In this document: piece after piece, positions 7,546 to 12,927 of the stretch
Position numbering within the stretch: position 1 is the first letter of the stretch
Layout: each line of letters opens with the position of its first letter
Assembly (NCBI GenBank): GCA_021827245.1
Contig: JAKAWN010000094.1
Coordinates: 1-17,999, forward strand
Direction of reading: 5' to 3'
Length of the DNA: 17,999 bases
From: Acidobacteriota bacterium
GTDB lineage: Bacteria; Acidobacteriota; Terriglobia; UBA7540
Program-made: the position numbers and the translations under genes
The notes under the pieces: generated by a model
The model's input: the letters and a program-made list of their open reading frames with translations, nothing else
What the model was told of the DNA's origin: nothing
Databases searched by the model: none

Positions 7546-8692
7546 GGTCAGTTGTTGCTCTGGCAAGGATTTCAAGTGTCTGCCGTGCACAGCGTTCCCA
7601 GGTGAACTCCGCAGCACGCGCTAGCCCTTCCCACCGCAGGCGCTCTCTCAGCTCAGAATCCTCAAGCGCCCGACGAATCACTTCGGCCATCTCGTCTACG
7701 GAGACCGGATCGAAGTATTCCAAGACTCCACCGGACACCTCGGGAATGCAGGAAGAATTTGAGGCTACCGTAGGCACTCCGCAGGCCATAGCCTCGACAA
7801 GGGGAAGGCAGAAACCCTCGTAAAGCGATGGAATGACACAGAGGAAAGCGTTTTTAACAACTGCCGCCATATCGGCATCGTCAAGGGCACCGGTCAGGAT
7901 GATCCGCTTGCGGTAAGGCGAGACAGCGACTTTCTCCTGAATCCGCTCGAAGCCAAGTCCCGGCGGACCCGCCAGGACCAACTGCGTCTCAAGAGCGCCC
8001 GGGCTTTCAGTTAAATGCTCCCAGGCCTGGATAAGCCGGATTAGGTTTTTCCTGATTTGAACCATGCCATGGTGCAGAACATAGGGCTTATGGATTCCGA
8101 GTCGCTCAAAGAGGATTTTGTCCCCATCTGGGTTAGGAGAGAAAGAGTTATAAGCATGCTTGTCATAACCGAGGTAGGTAACTTCGACCACATCGGGATC
8201 GACATTGAGAACGTCCACGAGGTCGCGTTTAGACCACGACGAAATGGTGATAATGGTTTGAGCTTGTCTGGCGTTAATCCGAGCCAACCAAGGTGCAGAC
8301 CGGCCGGTATCCAGCATCCAGGCGGGAAGACGGGCGTGCATCACGTCAAAAAACGTAGTGACGACAGGAGCAAAAGGGTTGGGGATCGAGGCGTGAGCCG
8401 TTGGCAAGAAAACCAGATCGGGCCGCTCGCGGGAAGTCGCGAGAGCCATGCCTCCTAGGAGCCAGAGGCGCCTGTGCGCCGCTGCCCAACTCTCGCGTAC
8501 CGAAAAGAGCCGCGAAGCCAAGCCGTCACTATTCCATCGCTCTCCACGCGGGGAGAAGCCACGAAACTCAATTTTCAGTCCGGAGCACTCAGAAATTCTC
8601 AGGCATTCTGAAAGGAGATTTGAAAGATACACGCCAGTACCAGTGTGCCGGTAACAAGGAGAAAGGTAAAATGTGTCAACCGCGACGACCAA
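7511..8692 (-). CDS. GT4 glycosyltransferase
   Basis: A 393-residue GT4 enzyme. It begins VAVDTFYLSPCYRHTGTGVY (the GTG loop at 18-20), has TTFFDVMHARLPAW near 112-125, ISSWSKRDLVDVL (150-162), LHHGMVQIRKNLIRLIQAW (206-224; R214, K215) and the E-x7-E motif at E292 to E300 (EGFCLPLVE). It ends with the usual FTWERCARQTLEIL helix, then an Arg-rich tail of about 15 residues that exists because the gene overlaps the polymerase start by 35 bases. The start is a TTG (8690-8692), supported by a strong AGGTGA ribosome site seven bases upstream (8700-8706 region). It follows the flippase with a 36-base gap, so the two are co-transcribed. Its substrate is not known. Confidence 0.9.
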   Translation of the reverse strand: MVVAVDTFYLSPCYRHTGTGVYLSNLLSECLRISECSGLKIEFRGFSPRGERWNSDGLASRLFSVRESWAAAHRRLWLLGGMALATSRERPDLVFLPTAHASIPNPFAPVVTTFFDVMHARLPAWMLDTGRSAPWLARINARQAQTIITISSWSKRDLVDVLNVDPDVVEVTYLGYDKHAYNSFSPNPDGDKILFERLGIHKPYVLHHGMVQIRKNLIRLIQAWEHLTESPGALETQLVLAGPPGLGFERIQEKVAVSPYRKRIILTGALDDADMAAVVKNAFLCVIPSLYEGFCLPLVEAMACGVPTVASNSSCIPEVSGGVLEYFDPVSVDEMAEVIRRALEDSELRERLRWEGLARAAEFTWERCARQTLEILARATTDHGRNRTRRSRS

Positions 8693-8728
8693 CCCGAATT
8701 CACCTCAATTCAAACCAAGCTAGGAGGG

Positions 8729-10186
8729 CTAGGCAGCACTACCCCGCCCCGGATTCCACGTTGCAGCGAACTGACTGAGAGCCTGTGCATGGTAAAGGTA
8801 AGCAAGAAAAAGGAACAGGCACACAGAACCCACAAGCATTGGTGGCGCAAAACGTCCGCCGAAAACGAGACCGGCTAGCAGCGCGAGAAAGGCAGCCGTG
8901 GTACGCGCCGCGTGAGACGGAATCGGGACGGTTCCGATAGCCTTCCGAATCCAGTAAATGTTCTGGACCAGCAAGGACATCTCAGTCAGAATGGTTGCCG
9001 CCGCCGCTCCACGCCACGAGAAAAACGGAATAAGGATCAGGTTCGCCACGAGATTGACGGCCAGACAACCGGATGAAGTATACGTGAAAACTCTTTCGCG
9101 GCCCGTGGCCAGCAATCCTGTGTTGAGAGCGAAGTTGAGGTTTGAGGGAATGATCGCCCAGATCAGGATATTGAAGGCCAGGACAGAGGCGGCGTAACGC
9201 GGACCGAGAAGAAGGGCGACAGCCGGACCGGCAAACGCAACCGTACCGAGCACGGCAACATAGCCAACGCTCAGCAGAAGCCCCATAGCACGTTCCAGGC
9301 GTTGCCTGTCTGACGGACCCCATTTGTCAACTGATATGCTCGGAAGAATACTGAAGAGAACACCATAAGGCACCAGACGCAGAGCGCTCAAGGCTCGGTA
9401 AGCCATGCCGTATATCCCTGTCGCGAAGTCACCGGCGAGTTTGGACAGCAGAACGATGTCGATCCTGTCGTAGAATGCGGTGGCCAGCGGGTAGAAGTTG
9501 AAAACCAGCGTCTTCCTGACCAAGCCGCGCCAGCCAAGCCATGCTCGCTGCGGGTTTCCCAGCACGGCCAGCAACGCCAATCCAAGCAAAGCGGCGACTG
9601 TCGCCGCGGCAAGCTCCATTCCAACTACAAAATCCAGGCTTCCGCCGCGAACCAGCAACCAGCAACCGCCGCCCACCAGGACAAATCCCACGCTCACATC
9701 GATGGCTAGGAATGACCAGTAGTGGCAGACGCCGCGGAGAACCCCCTGAACCGACTCGCTAACCGCCCGCGGAATAAGTGTCGTAAACATGACGGCCGCT
9801 GCTGCCAGAACTGCGGATGGGTATCCCAACAGCCACAACACCCCCAGAGCGGCTCCAGCAAGCGGAGCGGCGTACACCGCCCGGAGAAAAATCAATTGGA
9901 TTGCTGCACGCCATCCCAGGAGTTCGTCTTTCGCGGTTTCGCGCGTCAGGAAATCAATGAAGCCGGAGCCGCCCGCGACGGCTACCATCTCCAGCACCGC
10001 TAGCACCAGGACATAAACGCCGAACTCGCGGGGCCCGAGAGCACGGGCCCCAGCCAGCATAAAAACCAGGCGCAGCGCCACCCGGGCAACCTTGGAGGCT
10101 GTCAGTAGAGCGGCGTCGGCAAATTTCGGCCCGCGGCGCCGCGGCGCCGACGCGACAACCGCAGGGTTTGCTGCAGACGGGCTCAA
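8729..10186 (-). CDS. Wzx-type oligosaccharide flippase (MOP/MATE superfamily)
   Basis: A 485-residue polytopic protein with roughly 12-14 hydrophobic segments. The N-terminal LLTASKVARVALRLVFMLAG, then RALGPREFGVYVLVLA, is the conserved start of the polysaccharide flippase family (a helix pair separated by the LG-x-x-xFG turn). The family turns undecaprenyl-diphosphate-linked repeat units across the inner membrane for periplasmic polymerisation. The start is a TTG at 10184-10186 with a GGTGA ribosome site six bases upstream; no ATG or GTG lies between it and the first helix. The TTG overlaps the TGA that closes the relic flippase frame upstream. The gene is GC-rich (38 of 60 in a hand-counted line at 9541), unlike the glycosyltransferases that follow it. 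Function as flippase is secure at family level; the sugar carried is unknown. Confidence 0.9.
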   Translation of the reverse strand: MSPSAANPAVVASAPRRRGPKFADAALLTASKVARVALRLVFMLAGARALGPREFGVYVLVLAVLEMVAVAGGSGFIDFLTRETAKDELLGWRAAIQLIFLRAVYAAPLAGAALGVLWLLGYPSAVLAAAAVMFTTLIPRAVSESVQGVLRGVCHYWSFLAIDVSVGFVLVGGGCWLLVRGGSLDFVVGMELAAATVAALLGLALLAVLGNPQRAWLGWRGLVRKTLVFNFYPLATAFYDRIDIVLLSKLAGDFATGIYGMAYRALSALRLVPYGVLFSILPSISVDKWGPSDRQRLERAMGLLLSVGYVAVLGTVAFAGPAVALLLGPRYAASVLAFNILIWAIIPSNLNFALNTGLLATGRERVFTYTSSGCLAVNLVANLILIPFFSWRGAAAATILTEMSLLVQNIYWIRKAIGTVPIPSHAARTTAAFLALLAGLVFGGRFAPPMLVGSVCLFLFLAYLYHAQALSQFAATWNPGRGSAA

Positions 10187-10526
10187 TTGTGGTCACCGTT
10201 ACTCACAAGGTTTCTCCCGCGGGCTCGGTGCGGGACGCGCCGGGATTCAGTCCTCGCCAGCGCAGCGTCGCACAGATACCGCCCGTCACAAATGTCTCTG
10301 CCGAAACCACTGCCCAGGCCAAACAGCGCAAAATAAACCACCTCGATCCAGGCCGGCGCCAGAAGCCCAAAACGCTCCCTTCCAGGTGCCGCAGAACATA
10401 AGGCATGGCTGCCACGGCCGCCGGCAGAGGCACGATCCGGCCCGGCAAGTTCAGGGCCGTATTGCGGGCAAGCTGGCGCCCCGAAATGTTGGCCTGAACG
10501 GATGGCTTGGCTTCTCCCTGACGCAT
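10183..10526 (-). pseudogene. Relic N-terminal part of a second Wzx-type flippase, frameshifted and truncated
   Basis: From an ATG at 10526 one frame gives MRQGEAKPSVQANISGRQLA followed by RNTALNLPGRIVPLPAAV and MPYVLRHL, the typical first helix of a flippase. At about 10380-10386 the similarity jumps to another minus frame, which continues RERFGLLAPAWIEVVYFALF and then GLGSGFGRD, matching the conserved family pattern ERFGLLxLAW-x-x-x-xYFxLFDLGLGRA. One frameshift therefore separates two parts of a single ancestral flippase head. After about 100 residues the similarity fades, and the shifted frame ends at a TGA (10183-10185) that overlaps the TTG start of the intact flippase. The intact flippase has its own complete N-terminus, so this is a duplicate head without a body. 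It is best explained as the scar left when an older flippase gene was replaced. Confidence 0.78.
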
Positions 10527-10649
10527 AGCGTCAAACCGGCGGCGGAGCGAAAACAACCAGCGCGGAAACCATGCCGCCGCAAGGGCCAGCCGAAGGTTGT
10601 GAGCCTCGTAATGTAGGCTATCATACCCGTAAACCCTCCCCAATGGCAC
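10527..10649 (-). other. Unassigned 41-codon open stretch in front of the relic flippase
   Basis: The frame of the relic flippase stays open upstream to a GTG at 10647-10649, giving VYGYDSLHYEAHNLRLAL and then AAAWFPRWLFSLRRRFDA. I do not recognise it. It could be the tail of another lost gene fused to the relic, a longer leader of the lost flippase, or chance. No good ribosome site precedes the GTG. It adds to the picture of decayed coding DNA between the antiterminator and the intact flippase. Confidence 0.3.
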
Positions 10650-10796
10650 GCATGGGATTTTCGCCTACAATTCAATTGTAATTTGCAAGTCATTGAAAAT
10701 ACTAATGTTGTTACATTGCCATGATTGCAAAAAAGCATTTCGGTTGCAAAATCGTTTCTTTTCCGCACACCGTGTAAAATTCGCCTGTCGCATGAT
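10650..10796 (-). promoter_or_regulatory. AT-rich leader with three TTGCAA boxes, candidate internal control region
   Basis: Between the antiterminator stop and the relic, base composition falls sharply. Three copies of the self-complementary hexamer TTGCAA occur at 10683-10688, 10725-10730 and 10744-10749 (spacing 42 and 19 bases, near four and two helical turns). Near-consensus -10 hexamers such as TACAAT exist on the minus strand, but no combination with a good -35 at correct spacing was found. An internal promoter or protein-binding region for the downstream sugar cassette is a reasonable guess. No hairpin with T-run terminator is visible after the antiterminator gene. Confidence 0.35.
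10666..10680. promoter_or_regulatory. 15-base palindrome TACAATTCAATTGTA
   Basis: TACAATT-C-AATTGTA is a perfect seven-base inverted repeat around one central base, in AT-rich non-coding DNA just downstream of the TTGCAA boxes in the direction of transcription. Its shape suits a dimeric repressor or activator operator. No regulator gene is adjacent, so the cognate protein is unknown. Confidence 0.35.
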
Positions 10797-11306
10797 TTAA
10801 CCTGCCAGCTCTAGCCAATCGGCATCTACGCTCACCAGCACCGACCGCTGGATCAGGTCAATCGATAAGACCACGCGCGCCGCTCCCTTCCTTCGCACCA
10901 GAATCCCCGTGTAGCCCACAAGTGGCCCGGCTGTGATCTGCACACGCCGTCCTACCACCAGGTACGGATGTGGCGCAGTCTTCAATCCCGCGGAAAGGGC
11001 CCGGCGCAGTCCTTCCACTTCCTCGTCGGCCACAGGGGCCGGAGTTCCGTTGAACCCAACAAGCCGCGCCACGCCGGGCACCTTCAGGACTTGCAGCCGG
11101 TCCCGCACCGCGATGTGAACGAATGCGTAGCCTGGAAATAGTGGGAGTTGCACTCGGTGCTCGCCGTTTCTCCATCGGCGTATCGTCTCGTAGAGCGGTA
11201 GAAATGTTTCTATCTGTTTCCGCCGGAGCAGATCGCCCACGACTTTTTCGTGCCTTGACCGCGTGGAAACCGCATACCATCGTGGCTTGAAGCCATCACC
11301 CGACAT
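10797..11306 (-). CDS. NusG-family transcription antiterminator (UpxY/RfaH/LoaP-like paralogue)
   Basis: A 169-residue NusG paralogue that probably binds elongating RNA polymerase and lets it read the rest of this long operon. The NGN domain starts at WYAVSTRSRHEKVVGDLL (about 9-26), followed by FLPLYETIRRWRNGEHRVQL and PLFPGYAFVHI, the conserved NusG core. LKVPGVARLVGFNGTPAPV follows, and the KOW segment is GRRVQITAGPLVGYTGILV. The ATG at 11306 is chosen because it has an AAAGGA ribosome site seven bases upstream and gives the normal family length. The open frame extends to 11666 but that part overlaps the Wzz-like gene by about 200 bases and looks like non-coding translation. It stands in the middle of the operon, after the export genes and before the sugar cassette, rather than first as in many capsule operons of Bacteroides. 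Confidence 0.9.
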   Translation of the reverse strand: MSGDGFKPRWYAVSTRSRHEKVVGDLLRRKQIETFLPLYETIRRWRNGEHRVQLPLFPGYAFVHIAVRDRLQVLKVPGVARLVGFNGTPAPVADEEVEGLRRALSAGLKTAPHPYLVVGRRVQITAGPLVGYTGILVRRKGAARVVLSIDLIQRSVLVSVDADWLELAG

Positions 11307-11313
11307 CGTCACA

Positions 11314-11319
11314 TCCTTT
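11314..11319 (-). promoter_or_regulatory. Ribosome binding site fixing the antiterminator start
   Basis: AAAGGA on the minus strand lies seven bases before the ATG at 11304-11306. It decides between this start and the much longer open frame that reaches back to 11666 inside the chain-length gene. Confidence 0.7.
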
Positions 11320-11454
11320 GATTCCAGATTTCCGTCCTTGACTCGCCACCGGTAGTCTGTCACGGTCTCCTTAAAGCTCCGCCCCGTCACTTCGTCGGGC
11401 CTTTGTGACCTAAAGCCATTTATTTCAGTGAATTGGGCGTAAATACACTCACCT

Positions 11455-12879
11455 TTACTTCGGTGCTGCTTTTTCGGACCTATGCTCACCGGTCCGACCG
11501 TTCTCTGATCGGCGAAACTTCCCTGCGAGCCAGCGTGCTGGTGGCCCGAGCCGCGAACCATTTCTGGCGTTCCATGGCAGGCCAGCCTTGACGGTCGCCG
11601 CCATTTCCAAGGCCAGCACCTTCCTGGGATCAGCCGGATCGGTTTCATCCCACTGTGCCCGCCCAAGTAGCCAAACCACGGCCAGCGTGAAGGCCAAGAA
11701 ACCTCCCAGCAACATGATCAGCAGGTGAGGTGGAAACGATTTCTTCTGCGGCACCAGGGGAGGGTCGAGCACCTTCACGCTCGGAATCTCTTTCGCCTCC
11801 TGCACCTTCGCCAATTCATCCTCTTTGGTCAGCGTCTCGAAGACCGCCTCCTCAACTTTTACCCGGCGCAAAAGATCGGCATAGGTCACCCCCAGTACGG
11901 GAAGCTGGCTGATGCTCGGGAAGAGCTCTCCCGCGCTGCTGTTCTCGTCCGCGCCCTTTCCTGCGATTTTCCGGAGCGAGTTTCGAAGCTTGTTGACCCG
12001 GGCCTGGACGGCACGCACCCGCACGTTGTTGTCCGTATAAATCTGCCGAAGGCCTTGAAGCTCGGACTCGGACGCAATCAACTCTCCCTGAAGGGCGGCC
12101 GCAGCCGTCACCATCGCCTTGCCCTGGGCTGGAACATCGATGGCGCCTTTCTGGCTAGCGAACTGGCTGAACTTCTTTTCGGCCTCTTCGAGGTTCGCTT
12201 TCACTTGTTTCAGGCGCTGATCAAGAAAGACCCGCTCGCGATGTGCAGAAGACGTACTCAAGTGGGTGACCACCCAGTTCAACTTGTCCACATATTCCTG
12301 CGCCATCGCCGCTGCACGACGCGGGTCGTGATCGCTCACCGAAATGGTGATGAGGCCGCTCTTCTGCTCTCCAGAAATATCGGTGTGTGCCGCCAGTTCC
12401 TTTCGCGCGTCCTCAAGGTAGCGCTTTCCATAGACCTTTTGCAGGTCAAACTTGTGAATCACATCATCCTGCACGGTATCGCTCTTCAAAATTCCGACGA
12501 ACAGGGCTCCGGTCGTCTTGATTCCCAGCGCATTTTCAGCCAATCCCGCCAATCCACCGCCAATCCCTCCTAGACCGCTACTGCCGGACAGCGCAGCCAG
12601 CAAGGAGGCACCTGTTCCCGAGGACTGATCGGGGGGCATCAGCTCAGCAGTGGAGGTGTAGCGGTTCGGAATGAGGAAGGCGATTGCCGTAGCGATCACC
12701 AGCCCCGCCACCGTTGCCCGCATCAGAAACCGGCGGCCATTCCAGAGCAGCCGCACGCGCGCTGCCGTGCGCTCGCGTGCCTCGCGCAGAGCCTCCTCGT
12801 CGATCGCATCGATGACGAGTTCGTCCGGGGGATAAGCGCGATCGCGGCCCGTTGTTGTTTCAGTTGGAAGATCGCTCAA
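11455..12879 (-). CDS. Wzz-family chain-length determinant (polysaccharide co-polymerase) without kinase domain
   Basis: An inner-membrane protein that sets polymer length by acting with the polymerase and, in capsule systems, contacting the exporter. With the TTG start it has 474 residues: a cytoplasmic head rich in acidic residues, a first membrane helix at about 52-71, the Wzz strand NRYTSTAELMPPD just after it, a Gly/Ala-rich loop, a long periplasmic helical (coiled-coil) region at about 205-310, the proline-rich PPLVPQKKSFPP before the second helix (about 384-406), and a 65-residue basic tail. No Walker A or tyrosine-rich tail is present, so it is not a BY-kinase fusion, and no separate kinase gene is seen here. 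The TTG at 12879 has an ideal GAGGA ribosome site eight bases upstream; a GTG at 12918 would add 13 residues but has no site. Confidence 0.88.
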   Translation of the reverse strand: MSDLPTETTTGRDRAYPPDELVIDAIDEEALREARERTAARVRLLWNGRRFLMRATVAGLVIATAIAFLIPNRYTSTAELMPPDQSSGTGASLLAALSGSSGLGGIGGGLAGLAENALGIKTTGALFVGILKSDTVQDDVIHKFDLQKVYGKRYLEDARKELAAHTDISGEQKSGLITISVSDHDPRRAAAMAQEYVDKLNWVVTHLSTSSAHRERVFLDQRLKQVKANLEEAEKKFSQFASQKGAIDVPAQGKAMVTAAAALQGELIASESELQGLRQIYTDNNVRVRAVQARVNKLRNSLRKIAGKGADENSSAGELFPSISQLPVLGVTYADLLRRVKVEEAVFETLTKEDELAKVQEAKEIPSVKVLDPPLVPQKKSFPPHLLIMLLGGFLAFTLAVVWLLGRAQWDETDPADPRKVLALEMAATVKAGLPWNARNGSRLGPPARWLAGKFRRSENGRTGEHRSEKAAPK

Positions 12880-12927
12880 AACTTGCTTCCTCAGGGTTAA
12901 CCTGTTTTCTACAACCACCCATCCAAT

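Noticed and set aside
10135..10148. Perfect palindrome GGCGCCGCGGCGCC
   Set aside because: It lies inside the flippase coding region, in a stretch encoding Ala/Pro/Arg with extreme GC content, where such palindromes arise easily.
11307..11666. Long N-terminal extension of the antiterminator frame
   Set aside because: It overlaps the Wzz-like gene by about 200 bases, does not resemble protein, and the ATG at 11306 has a good ribosome site and gives the normal family length.
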